Shown in pieces: positions 51,071-62,271 of a DNA stretch of 64,000 nucleotides (the first letter of the stretch is position 1; each line of letters begins with the position of its first letter). Location of the stretch: assembly GCF_963678635.1 (NCBI RefSeq), contig NW_026970751.1:1-64000 (forward strand), written 5' to 3'. Both the position numbers and the translations under genes were made by a program. Origin of the DNA: Symsagittifera roscoffensis (lineage: Eukaryota > Xenacoelomorpha > Acoela > Convolutidae). The notes under the pieces are model-generated. The model did no database searches. It saw only the letters and a list, made by a program, of their open reading frames with translations, and was not told where the DNA came from.

Positions 51071-52326
51071 AAAGTCTATAACCACGGCGGGCAATTGCAT
51101 CCGAAGAGTCGAAATGTTTTATTGGAAAATCTGGATGTTCATCGCAGTATTTAAAAATTAGGCTAGCATAATTATCGGATAATCGACGATCTCGCATTTT
51201 GAACTTGGTCTGACAAAAAAATAAAGGTTGTTCGGCTTCAAATGTTGCATGCAAAAAGCGTCGATAAGCACTGATTGCTCATTTTAATTAATTCTGAGTG
51301 TCTGAAGTTTTTCCTACTAATTATAGCTAGTAATTAGTTCAAACCCGTCTCAGGTTATCATTATCTTTTCAAAAAATTCTCGATGCTATTTTTATTCGGT
51401 TCCTGGCTTTCGTCCTAAATTCTGTCGGTTCATTTTCCGTTTTTTGAACACCTTTTTTCATCAGGTAGGGATTTTATTGTTTAAAGCATGGGTTTTGTTT
51501 CAATTTAAACAATTTTTACTTCTGAAACACGAATTTGTACATTTACTACGTCTGATTTTTTATTTCATTTTTTTTTGTTTATTTTTTAAATATTCAAAAA
51601 GTTTCAGTTTATGTTATATCGACCTAGTCAACTTGTTTTGCGTTATTTTGTGGGGAAATCTATCTACTTGAGATTATATGTTTAACGTTGGATGGGGCAG
51701 AAAAATGTGGCAACTCATGGTAAAGTTTCATGGAAAAGCTTCAAGTTTATATAATAACATTTATTTATCAACCACCTTGAAGCTCTCAGGTGAAAAGTAA
51801 TTATCGATAATTGTAATCGAGTTTGTTTTGTTTATAGTTATTGTAACTATGTGTATCTAATGTTGTTATAATATTTTTATGAACTGATAGGAAAAAAAAA
51901 CAGAAAACATTTGACATACACTTGTGTATTGAAATTAATTTCGATGTGCAATTAAAGTGTTTTTTTTTTTAAGTTTTGTTTTCGGTTCAGCAGGTTTCGA
52001 CCGAAAGTTTGTCGCATTTGTTGGCTCTCGGTAAATGATTTCCATTTTTATGGGCTGTTTATGAACTTCATCTGATACAAAATGACGTTTTTGTAACTGT
52101 AATTTTCAACTTTTGTCAAATTTTTTTATCAAGTAGTTTTTTGCAACAATTTTTCAAGAGTGTTTTTATACTTCTGTGTAACTGTATTTTCTGTTTTTCA
52201 TTGATTATTTTGTATCACAATGTGTTTTTTTGCATCGCAAGTGCTGCGAATCTCCGCTTCACCTCTGTGTGTTATTTTGTGTGTTGCAGCGGGATGGGTT
52301 GCCAAGGTTTCAAGCTTAATTTTGTT

Positions 52327-52445
52327 CTCTCTTAAGCTTTTGATGATAAAAGTTTTTTAGGTCAGTGTTCAAATTTTTTTTAGCCTAAAAAACTTTCATC
52401 GGGTGATAAAAGTTTTTTAGGTCAGTGTTCAATATTTTTTAGCCT
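52327..52445. repeat. direct and inverted short repeat
   Basis: GATAAAAGTTTTTTAGGTCA plus GTGTTCAA occurs at 52,345 and 52,403; AGCCTAAAAAACTTTCATC between them is the mirror form. Confidence 0.85.
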
Positions 52446-52592
52446 CATCGGGTGTCTATCCAAGTATTGTTGGCTTAGCAGCCGCTCGGGAAATGAAAGC
52501 TAACCTAGTGCTGGTGCTTCTTGACTGTTTTGATGAAATTGAACTATGCTTTTGTTTCTGGTGCTTCTTTTTTTTTTACTGCTGTGCTTACC

Positions 52593-52628
52593 TTGTATCG
52601 CAAGTGTAGCGCAGCTCCGCTTTATCTC
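52593..52628. repeat. TCGCAAGTG-type interspersed repeat
   Basis: TTGTATCGCAAGTGTAGCGC, then AGCTCCGCTT. Related copies at 52,232-52,270 and 61,265-61,308. Biological identity unknown. Confidence 0.6.
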
Positions 52629-52843
52629 TTAGAAAAGTTTTCGAATCATCTGTTGGCTATGTTTTTAATTTGGTTTTTTATTATCAAACCATGAAATATT
52701 ATGGAAATTCAAAAAGCTCAATGTGGCATAAATTATTTTTAAAATGATCAGTGGAATTTTTCAAACTGTGTTGGCAATGCTTGTCCAAGGAAGTCCATAA
52801 GATGTTTTTTTTTAGTTGTCCTAATGGATAAGTGTTTTCCGAA

Positions 52844-53407
52844 ATGGGAGACACTCTGAAATATTTTGCGTACGGCTCTAATTTGCTGGCTGAGCGGCTC
52901 TGCATTGGATCGTGTCCATCTGTGAAAGTTTCCGATTCATTTGTGAAGTGTGGAAAGATAAATGGCTGGTATTTAGAGTTTGCAAATCCTGGACATGAAA
53001 GTCTTTGGATGGGAGGATCTGCCACTATTAAGAAAGGATCATCAGAAGCAGTTGTTTGGGGAGCCATTTGGAAAATTGATGCTAATGATTTGAAGAATCT
53101 GGATTTTCAAGAATGTGTCCATGAAGGACTCTATTATCGAGTTAAGTCTCCTGAAGATATTTTAATAGTTGACTCAGAAAATCAACCGATTGATTGCTAT
53201 ACCTACATAATGAACGACAGAGCGATGCTATCGAAACCATCGCCTCAGTATAAACATGTTATTCTCTGTGGAGCTAAGCAGATAGACCTGCCAATTGAAT
53301 ACAGGGAAAATGTTTTGGAAGCTATTGAGACTAATGATAATGCTGAGGTGAAAATTAATTTGTCTGTACTTCCCAACGGGAAAGTTCCTGTTTTCCGATC
53401 AGTTTAA
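52844..53407 (+). CDS. GGCT: gamma-glutamylcyclotransferase (187 aa)
   Basis: Soluble cytosolic enzyme of glutathione turnover that converts gamma-glutamyl amino acids to 5-oxoproline and free amino acids. The family glycine loop YFAYGSNLLAERL is at residues 6-18, and the catalytic Glu lies in LDFQECVHEGLYYR near residue 90; SPQYKHVILCGAKQ and IEYRENVLEAIETND complete the usual C-terminal pattern. Length is normal. The gene is a single exon. ATG 52,844 is the first in-frame ATG. A T9AG acceptor-like site lies at 52,806-52,816, so an upstream non-coding exon or a spliced leader is possible. AATAAA at 53,459-53,464 is a likely polyadenylation signal. A partial, broken copy lies 4.8 kb upstream. 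Confidence 0.9.
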   Translation: MGDTLKYFAYGSNLLAERLCIGSCPSVKVSDSFVKCGKINGWYLEFANPGHESLWMGGSATIKKGSSEAVVWGAIWKIDANDLKNLDFQECVHEGLYYRVKSPEDILIVDSENQPIDCYTYIMNDRAMLSKPSPQYKHVILCGAKQIDLPIEYRENVLEAIETNDNAEVKINLSVLPNGKVPVFRSV

Positions 53408-53458
53408 GTTCAGATAGAACTAATGGTTTTGTGTAAAAGTTGCAAACTAACACTATCT

Positions 53459-53464
53459 AATAAA
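53459..53464 (+). terminator. polyadenylation signal of GGCT
   Basis: AATAAA, 52 bases after the stop codon. Confidence 0.65.
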
Positions 53465-53559
53465 TTGTATATTTGAGACTTGAAAACTCCTTGATCAAAA
53501 ATGCACGCAAAATTTTTTTGAAGAGACGTTCTCGGCTTAAAAAACTAGAACCGTAACTA

Positions 53560-53650
53560 GAGTTGCACCGGATAGTGGTATCCGGAATCGATATCCGGTT
53601 ATCCGGCAACTTTCTGATTTCGGCACGGATGTCCGGTAATGTTGTAAGAG
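53560..53650. repeat. ATCCGG-rich stretch, possible transposon end
   Basis: GAGTTGCACCGGATAGTGGT is followed by several ATCCGG/CCGGAT words over 80 bases, giving overlapping hairpins. The style resembles subterminal motifs of hAT-type elements, but the opposite end was not found. Confidence 0.35.
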
Positions 53651-54590
53651 TATTCTAGCAAAATCATACGCAATATAAATTTGGTGGTTGGCGTTTTCCG
53701 CCACTTTTTCGTACGAGCGCGCGCGAGTTCCATAAGCCTTTAGCCAGCAGCAGCGAGCGTTTAACGTATAGGTTTTGACGGGCATCAAGCCGATCTCGGA
53801 AAGTTACCGTCATTTTTTTCCTCGGGGTTTTTCCATTGTGACTGGCTTGGGAAGTAGAGCAGGCGATTTTTTCCGATTTATTTTCCATTCACTTCCCTGG
53901 GAGAAATTCCAATTTTTTCCCGACCAAAGTTGGGAATTAAAAGGAAACCGGTTTAGTTTTTGAAAAATTTAAATTTTTTGTTTTAGCTCACACTATTGCC
54001 TAGCCTATAGGTTTTGGTCCCACAAGCCGGATGATCGGGTTCAAATCCTGATCGGAGACAAAAAATTTTATCGAATTTTTTAAATGTGATATATAAAGTA
54101 AGAGTTTAACGGTCATATTTTAAAGTAAAAAAGATAGAAACATGCGGTCTTCACTATGATCCCTTATTTGACAAGGTTATATGCCCTGGAAACGAAATTT
54201 GGGTGGTAGATAAGGGTTAGAGGAAAATTATTTGTCATATTGGTTGTTTTCTGTCAAAACAGTTCCATATTAATGTCTCCTTTTGTATCAAACGGTCTGC
54301 GTATAGCCAGTAACCATAGTGGAAGGTAAAACATTTGATTAATCAACCACAGGTTGCACTTCGAGTCTCGTATTTAGGGATGAAACTAATTTTCTCATTT
54401 TTTTTTTATTTGATCGATTTGATTTTTTCTTTCCATCTCGTTTAAAACTAGGAAAGTATCTGAAAAATCGTTCTATTAAAAAAACATTTTTTTTATAACT
54501 GAACAGTTTCAGTTCTTCAAAAAGTTCTTCCAAATTAAAAATAGCTCATCCTCCTCTCACATCGTTTCTTGAACAATTTTTTGGCTTCAG
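53651..54590. other. non-coding sequence with a Pol III box-B-like word
   Basis: GGGTTCAAATCCTGATCGGAG at 54,035-54,055 includes a perfect box B (GGTTCAAATCC) inside a T-arm-like stem, but no box A at proper spacing and no cloverleaf, so it is not called a tRNA. GGTGGTTGGCGTTTTCCGCC at 53,680 recurs in similar form at 58,415. Confidence 0.35.
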
Positions 54591-54603
54591 CCTAAACAAC
54601 AGG

Positions 54604-54705
54604 CAACGTTGCGCAGTAAGTTAGAGCGGTAGCCTCACGACCGGCTGGTCTATTTTTTTTGCTGTCGGCTGATCGAAACTCGTGCAAAGTTTTGCTTCGC
54701 CTCTG
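54604..54705 (+). repeat. possible tRNA-derived SINE
   Basis: GCGCAGTAAGTTAGAGCGGT resembles a tRNA D-arm/box A; TAGCCTCACGACCGGC an anticodon arm; and, after an eight-T insertion, GCTGATCGAAACTCGTGC a box B/T-arm. Arms are imperfect. Confidence 0.4.
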
Positions 54706-55525
54706 TGTGAATTGTTTATGTTGGATTTTTAGAGTGAAATTTTTGTTGGTTCTTTTGATGAATTTTTTTGGTCTTTTTTGAAATAAGTTTCTGGAAATTT
54801 GTTCTAAATGTAACGAGGGTTACCTATAATGTATTACCTGTTCGATTATATCGTTCAATTAAAAACTCTAATATTGAGCTGCCAACACAACAATTATCAT
54901 TTTGCTTTGGCAATTATTAATTGGATCCAATTGTTGTATGAATTGCTCGAAAAAAAAGTAATTCTAATCTTAATGCCTGAAGGCTCAAACATCAAAAAAT
55001 TTTCGGAATAAAACTAAATCAAACTGAATTACATTTCATATTTAAGCAAATGCTTATGTTTAAATCTTTCATTAAAGAGATACATTGATTGAGGGGAATT
55101 TTCCACTTGAAGTATAGAGTCAGAATTTGGATATAAAATACTCATTAAAAGTATTTGAAATCGAGTTTTCAGATAAGTTTTTGCCACTTACACAAAGACT
55201 TGGCATTCCCCTAAACTTAGTAGCCTCACCTGTTATTTCATTTACTATTTTGAAAAGTTGTCTCGACTTCCCAATACTATCAGTAAACTTAGTAATTGTT
55301 CTACTTTGTTAATTGTTAAAGTGTATGACATTTATTACGGTCTTTATTGAACTTATTTCTTTTGTTTTAATTCAGCTTATCTAATTTTCATATCAGTCAG
55401 ATCTGTGAACTCTAAGTTGTTCTAAATTTGATTGAAAATCAGGATTTTTTCGTTTTCAAGAGAAGATAGATTTCGAAACATACTTATAATTTTAGGCATC
55501 AATGGGTTTACTTTTATACCGTAAC
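54706..55525. other. non-coding AT-rich sequence
   Basis: No recognised gene or repeat. Frames of 60 codons (54,829; 55,127) show no family or splice support. Confidence 0.4.
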
Positions 55526-55533
55526 CGGATAAT
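55526..55533. repeat. 8-bp target-site duplication (CGGATAAT), left
   Basis: Identical to 56,073-56,080 and directly adjoins the element end CAGGGTGGG. Confidence 0.85.
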
Positions 55534-56072
55534 CAGGGTGGGAGTTTTAAATGTTTTTATCCAATTATACATTAAAACATGTTTTTTACGAAAAAAAAGC
55601 ACGTTTTTAATGTTTTTTTCGCGGTTACGTTTTTTTTTGTTGATTGGCTTAAGAAAAAAATTTTTCGCGAACACTGAATTCAACAGTTGAATTGTTTGTA
55701 CAAGAAAGTAATTTTCCCCGCTTTTTCGACGTCAAGTTGATTTCTCAAAGATCCGTAAGTCATTAACTGAGCCGATGTAACTCATTCCGGCCTGCAACTT
55801 CAACTGGGGAAAGTTTTTCACCGCGAAATCTGTGGTCGAGAAGGTTAGCTGCGTAGAAAATCAGCGAGCAGGTCAAAGCAACAGGCGATAAAAGTGAGGT
55901 GTGAAACTTCGAGCACTACTGAGTCATAACTTTAGCACTATTGCGTCATTTGCCGAAAAACGGCTTTAATTGTGTATTTCAATCAAATTGTTTTAAACGT
56001 GTTTTTCCCCGCTGTTTTAAACAGTTTTTATCCCTGTGTTTTAAACTGCTTAAAACAAAGTCCCCCATCCTG
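55534..56072. mobile_element. hAT-like non-autonomous element (539 bp)
   Basis: Ends are CAGGGTGGGAGTTTTAA and, inverted, CAGGATGGGGGACTTTG then TTTTAAG. The 8-bp target duplication CGGATAAT and CAGGG-type ends are hAT superfamily characters. Subterminal TGTTTTAAAC words recur at 55,990, 56,016 and 56,038. No transposase is encoded; frames inside are short and A/T-driven. Confidence 0.82.
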
Positions 56073-56080
56073 CGGATAAT
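56073..56080. repeat. 8-bp target-site duplication (CGGATAAT), right
   Basis: Second copy of the host octamer, directly after the element end ATCCTG. Confidence 0.85.
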
Positions 56081-56811
56081 GATTGGAAAACGATTAATTA
56101 CCTAGTACTGATACTTCAAAATCGGTTATTTCGAACTATTTTTTTTATCAATATAAGATTCGCTGGACTCTGAAACTTTTTGGGGTGATCTATATACGAA
56201 TTCAAAACCATAATTACTTATGTCAAGGTTGAAATCATCAGTAACAGTAATTGTGGAGTTTTTCTGTTGGAAAGGACTTCTCGTTCTTTGTCTAAATGTT
56301 GTACAAGTTTCACTTTGTCAATTCTAGTAGGTATATGCATCTTTACAATACTTGTTCGCTGCCCATTGAAATCAACCAGAATGCCAAAGATTTCGGTGTA
56401 ATTGTAATTTTTGTTTTTAGGAACTTATTCTATCGCACACTTGAACCATTGTACCGCCACCTCGCTTTTTTCTCTTTTTAGAATACACAGAGGGAAAACT
56501 TTGAAGAGCGTACACATAGCGTACTTTGGGATCCGCCGGATACTTCGTCTCTCCGAAAAACACTAAAACACTTAATAACCTTTTGAGCACTATTGTAGGA
56601 CTTTGGCCTCCTTCAAACAATCCATTAATTTATTTTATTTTATTGTTACGTTTCCATATGAAAAAGATTACTCCTTGTCTTGTCCACACAGACGTTTTTC
56701 TTTGATTTTTTTCGTCATTTTATGAAATTTACGCTTGGTTGACTCAGGTGTTCGATTATATTTATTTAATCAAATTTTACATGCGAGCCAATGACTTTTT
56801 GTTTCGCAGAC
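56081..56811. other. non-coding sequence
   Basis: Nothing recognised. Confidence 0.35.
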
Positions 56812-57355
56812 TTATTTTTCCAATCCTCCTTGACAAGCAATTAATGATAGGTTGGCTTCCTTTAGGTCCCGATGGTAGGCGATTCGCCTCTGATTTATCT
56901 TGTTCTCTACATTAGCTCCAATTTCTCGTGAAATGTTGACTACTTGAGAAGTGATACTTTCATTAGACTCCCATCTGTTCTCACCATCAATTTTTTCCGG
57001 GTCACCCAACATATGTAACTTATCACGACGATCAGCGGCTTCGAGTTTCTCAGACTGACGTTTTAAGTCGGTTTAGATTGGCTTAAGTGGATATCATTCA
57101 TGTTGCAGACGACAAAGTTTCCTACTTGATGGCATTCATTGCTTTTTGTACTGGACCATTTATTATATGTTAGAGTTCGTTCTTTATTTTCTCCAATATA
57201 CTTAGAAGCGACATGAGTAAATTCATGATAGTATTCTCTATCTTTTTTGAAATACGATCATTGAGATGAGATCGTTCTTCTTCTCGTGGACTCAGGGCAG
57301 ACTTGGTTCTCTTAATTCTAGATCTGGAGATAGCAGTATGGTCGGGAAATCTCAA
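56812..57355 (-). pseudogene. possible LINE ORF1 fragment
   Basis: Two - strand frames (57,170-57,355 and 56,812-57,140) read as one protein: an Arg/Lys/Glu-rich coiled-coil-like stretch (REEERSHLNDRISKKIEN), then EKLEAADRRDKLHMLGDPEK, ESITSQVVNISREIGANVEN and INQRRIAYHRD. A helical region followed by an RRM-like pattern (Arg-Arg-x-x-x-Leu, a V-x-x-I helix and an 'HR' strand) is the usual plan of L1-type ORF1 proteins. No reverse transcriptase nearby. Weak, and other origins are possible. Confidence 0.4.
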
Positions 57356-58824
57356 ACCCGGGATATCTTGGTGTTGACATCACCTGGACCATTTAATTTC
57401 ATATATGGTGTTCATTTTGTGATCATTTTTTTGTACATTGCTGCCTCTCTGAAACACTTTAATAAGTTTAAAAAAACAATTAGGCTAAGTAAAGTCTTTT
57501 CGAGAAGGGTGAAATGATTGACACTAGCTGGTTGACAAGTTTTCTAAATAACGAGCTAACCAAGAAAATTTGCGCAACCACCAAGTATCACGCATCAATA
57601 CCTCAGGTATATTATCAAATTTTCACCTTTCTCGAATGTTTTCGTTCCTTTTCACATTTTTTCATGCCGTTTTCTTACCGAAATCACTAGTGATAGCGAA
57701 ATCATTAACCATAGACTTGAGGCATCTTGATCTTTGACGCCCTGGTTTCATATGGATGTTAACCCCTCTTTAAATGGCGCCGGAAATTTATTTCAATTTA
57801 CAGATAGTTTGATATGCAATTTCTTCCGACGTTTGAAATTCAATGTGTAATGTCTTTCGAACGATGTTTTGTCCTTAGGAATTTTTCTGGTTTTGCGGAA
57901 AGATCTAGAGGGGATTAAGTTTGACAACATGGGAAACTTTTTAATATGATTCAAGATTAGAAGTCATCAGGATTTATTTTTTGAAGTTTCATCTAGCATG
58001 TCACTCTCTACTCAGGCAGTTCCCAGTATTGTTTTCTTTTTTTTTCTGCGTTATTTTTTTTCTTTGCGTTGAAGGTTATGTGAAGCTGTAGTAGATACCG
58101 CCCAACCTTACCATCTCATCTCCTACTACATATAAAAGTTTCTAATTTTAAAGCAGTTCTTCGTCGTGCTGTAGGCAAAATGCGAAATATTACGATGTAA
58201 AGATACAAACTGTGTTCAAATTAATTTTTTTTTCACTGCAAATTTTATTTCCTATTTTATAATGTCAATTTCAAAATGCTATATAAAAAATGCGAGTAGC
58301 TGATTAGTCACCTGTGATTCTGGACACTGGAAGGACTATTAGACCAAGACTGATTACCCTAGCGATGATTAAAATCCATACCTGCTGGTCATTTAATCAA
58401 AGGTTTTATTTGTGGGTGGTTGGCATTTCCGCCACATAAGTTCAGCCAGAAAATTTGATTATAATTAAATGTGAAGTATTCTTATTTGACAAAGTCATGC
58501 ATTCTCTATCCCTCCAATTATTTGTAAAAACGAGAATTTTCTGTTGAGGCCAGCCAATTTATCCATGAGGAACATGACCGAAATACGAGCTGTTAGGCTC
58601 ATTACGCGTAACTGCTGCTGTGCACCTGGTTTGTGTGCAATTTTCAAGGTCGTTTCTCCTGGGTTGGGTAATATTGCCTCACTTTCAAGCAAGGAGTACG
58701 GATCATCTGCTTCAAACCGCCGATATTTGATTGAGATGTGGTGACTTTACCAAAGCTTTCCCCATTTTGCCTCCTCCCCCTCATGTTCGAAATGGATTGA
58801 TAGATGTTTTTATTTCAGATTACA
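57356..58824. other. non-coding upstream region of citrate synthase
   Basis: No gene supported. A splice acceptor (TATTTCAG at 58,811-58,818) lies six bases before the citrate synthase ATG, so a 5' UTR exon, or a trans-spliced leader, is expected upstream. Confidence 0.4.
58811..58818 (+). promoter_or_regulatory. splice acceptor just before the citrate synthase ATG
   Basis: TATTTCAG followed by ATTACAATG. Implies either an upstream non-coding exon or a trans-spliced leader site. Confidence 0.55.
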
Positions 58825-61800
58825 ATGAAATCTCTTATTCGCCTTTCCTCGCGGGCAACAAATGTGAGCGTCATTATCTTTCTAGTTAATTTATTTCATT
58901 TTTCATCTTTAAGCAATGAAATCTATTTCAGGTCGGCATTAAACCTGTAAGGAGTCTAGCAACACAGCCTACGGTATGTTTGAAGTTCATTTGAGGTTAT
59001 CTGAAAACTCAAAGTCTAGTCTTTGAACTTCTAGATAACTTTGAACTTTTCATTAACTTGGTTCGAGTGTGAATAAAGATCATAAACCGTACATTGAGGT
59101 CATCTTCATGAACAAATCTAGCCATCGGCTTGAAATGGGACTGAAAACGGGGTTTAATCAGCTCAAAACATGATGCATCAAACCAAATTCCTAGCCAAAA
59201 TGAAAAAAAAACATTGTTGTGAACAACCAAAGTTTAAGCGAGACAAAGCAACGATCTTTTGATGGTACTTCACTTGTATGTTTCCGGATCTTAAATGACG
59301 TGCTTCTCAAGGGTTTCTTATTCATTTTTGTTGTTCAGGTCTTTTTAAACTTGCTCTTTTTAGCAATCACAACCCTTATCAGCTGCAAATTTAATTATAA
59401 TTATAAAACGATTGGAAGAAAATAATCAAAGCGTCTCATCCACCTCATTTTTTTGAGTTCTGGAAGTTTTCTTGTAGAATTTGAAAGACGTGTTGGCAAA
59501 TGTGATTCCGGAGGAACAGAAGAAGATTGGCGCGTTCAGGAAACAACATGGAAACAAATCTCTCGGAGAATACACAATTGACCAGGTGCTCATCTACAAG
59601 CAGATAATTTTTGCATCATAAGAAACATAGGTGAAATTTACGCGTAGCGTTATAATATGCATGAAGCAAATTGCAGATATTGGAATTTTGCTGAAATGGT
59701 AAAAAATTATCCAAGTTTTGAATTAAAAACTCAAAATAATGCTTCAAAGTTATAGCACTAGTGTTTAAATGACAGAGAACAAATTTTTAAAACTTTTTTT
59801 TACAGTTTTGACACTATCTGGCGTTAGCTAGTGAAACTTCAAACTGAAATTATGAATTAAAATTTTCCGCACGATTTTTGGATAAAATCATTTTGAATCC
59901 CTTCGGATAGGCTAGATTATGTGTTTTTGAACTCAAATACTTTTGTTCAGGCATACGGGGGTATGCGAGGCATCACAGGACTTGTCACTGAGACATCCCT
60001 TCTAGACCCAGACGAGGGTATCCGATTCAGAGGCTACAGTATCCCTGAGTGCCAAGAGATGCTGCCCAAAGCCCCGGGAGGAAAGGAACCACTTCCAGAG
60101 GGACTGTTCTGGCTACTTATGACAGGGCAGATCCCCACAGCACAACAGGTAAGTTGTCAGTATTGGTTTTAGGATTGGTTTTTCAATCATTTTAGGATTG
60201 AAATATTTGATATTTTTTGGAATAATTACAAGGGTCTTTATATTTAAGTTTCCAATATTTTCAGTGTTTAACACTGTCTCCATTCGTTCATCGTATATAA
60301 TTATTAAGATTTTGTCCCATAAAATGCTCAATGCCATAATTTTTAATCCTTAGAATGTTTTTTCTTAAATCCTTGCGATAAGCAAATGTGTTGCTACCCG
60401 GTACTAGACTTTTTTTCGCAAAGAATTTGATTTCGTTTGCGAAAATGTAGCACGTGTTTCAAATTGCTTCATAAAAATTTGTAGTTCAATCAATCATCTG
60501 ACTTAGAGGTAGCAAACTTGCTTGAGACTACAAAGGCTTGGAGTTTGAATTCGGCCGGGAACTGTCTTTTTTTTAAAACCAAAAATGTTCTGCTTTTTCG
60601 GTAATATATTTTCCATAATTTTTCTAGCAGATACAATGTTTTTATTAAACAAAAACAATATTTTAGGTGGTTTTTATAGCGCCAGTCTTGTAGGATTAAA
60701 GTCGCCCGGAAATATTTCAATTAAGAAGATAGACTTCCGTCAACCAGCTGACATTTTTTGTTTTTGTCAGCATTTCAAGTACTAATTTTATTACTATTTT
60801 CCCAAATATTAGTTTTTTTTTTTAATTTACCAAGTCTGGTTCGGTATATATTGTTTTTTTTTCGTTTCCTTTGTTTTTACTCGGCTTAAAAACTTATCGT
60901 TTTATGCCTAATCGGCTTTGTGGCCTCACATTGCGTCGTTTGATGAGCAAAACACGTTTCTTATGCGTGCGAGTTTTTTGAGGGATCATTAAATGTTTTG
61001 TTTTTAATGTTGAATTTTTTTTTATGAAAACATTTTTGTGGCTCAACTGGCGTCTGCTCAAAAATTGTCGGCTTTGTTACCGCTTTGTTAGTTTTTTCTA
61101 GAATCAAATTTATCTATCATTTTTTTGTCATGTTTTAAACTTAATTCAAGACAGATATGAAAATTTTGGTAGATCTAACTTTTCTCGACGTTTTCTACCT
61201 TTTTTTCCGACTTAGCATCATTCGTAGCTATTTCTGTCTGCTAGTTTGTCATGCTGCGTTTGTGTTGTATCGCAAATGGTGCGATGCTTTTTTCGCCTCG
61301 GTGTTAAATAATAGATTTGTTTTAAAATTTGTTATATCATATGAAATGTTCCGGCGTAATATTGACTTAATACTTTATTTTTAAATTTGTTTGGGCAATA
61401 TGAAACAGAATTCAAGTGTTTATTCATTTTAGATGCTTGAAAAAATAGTATTTCAGGTGGCCTGGGTATCACATGAGTGGGCTGAGCGTGCAGACCTGCC
61501 TTCACACGTGGTGACGATGTTGAACAACTTCCCCTCCTCCCTCCATCCCATGGCCCAATTCAGTGCTGCCATAGTGGCATGCAATACAGAGTCCCAGTTC
61601 AAGGCTGCGTACGAGAAGGGAGTGCACAAGTCCACATATTGGGAGGTAACAAATCTATTAGATCAATTTTGAAACCAGTTCGGTTGTAGCATACTAACGA
61701 GGTAAAAACATGTTTAATTAATTTTTAACTAGTTTTAATTCTTGTGTTTAACGTGCTGTTGAAAAGGGATGTTTGAAGGCAATCAAAAACTTTGCTTTTT

Positions 61801-62271
61801 TTCAGGTCATCCTAAGAACTTATCTAGCTTTTGTCAGCTTTTTTTTTACTATAGAGCTTTAACTGCGGTACATTTCTAAAGACAGTGATGTATTTTTTGC
61901 GCTATAACTGAATCTCGAGTTAAAATATCTGGCTTCGAGATTTTCTTTGCTGAAATTTTGAGATCTTATTTTAAATTTAATTGAAATAGATGCTCTGAGA
62001 GATGCTTTGCCGTTTTACCTGTTTTTCAGTACGCAACGAATTGGTTAGTTTGAAATGGTTTAAATGTTTAGTACGTCTATGAGGACGCGATGGAAGTGAT
62101 AGCGAAGCTACCCACAATCGCTGCCATCATCTACCGCAACCTGTACAAGGAGGGTTCGAGTGTGGGCACGATAGACAACACCAAGGACTGGAGTGAGAAC
62201 TTCTGTGACATGATGGGATACACTGACCCCAAATTCGTAGAACTCATGCGGCTCTATCTTACCATACACAC
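58825..62271 (+). CDS. CS: mitochondrial citrate synthase, exons 1-6, 3' part missing
   Basis: Condenses oxaloacetate and acetyl-CoA in the mitochondrial matrix. Coding exons 58,825-58,863, 58,932-58,973, 59,478-59,585, 59,951-60,148, 61,457-61,645 and 62,072-62,271 join in frame to about 258 residues. All introns have GT-AG borders and the first five junctions are phase 0. The start [13 protein letters not shown] is a typical Arg/Ser matrix-targeting peptide. Family passages include [90 protein letters not shown] and [18 protein letters not shown]. The active-site His and Asp of the C-terminal half are not in the window, and no further exon was found up to 64,000. The longest intron (60,149-61,456) contains a repeat copy. 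Confidence 0.95.

Larger units (their letters stand above)
51071..52843. other. non-coding region with short repeats
   Basis: No gene supported upstream of GGCT. It contains the duplicated and partly inverted GATAAAAGTTTTTTAGGTCA (52,327-52,445) and two copies of a TCGCAAGTG...CTCCGCTT repeat (52,232 and 52,593), related to a third at 61,265. Confidence 0.5.

Noticed and set aside
54035-54055. Box B match as a tRNA gene
   Set aside because: No box A at proper spacing, no cloverleaf and no acceptor stem.
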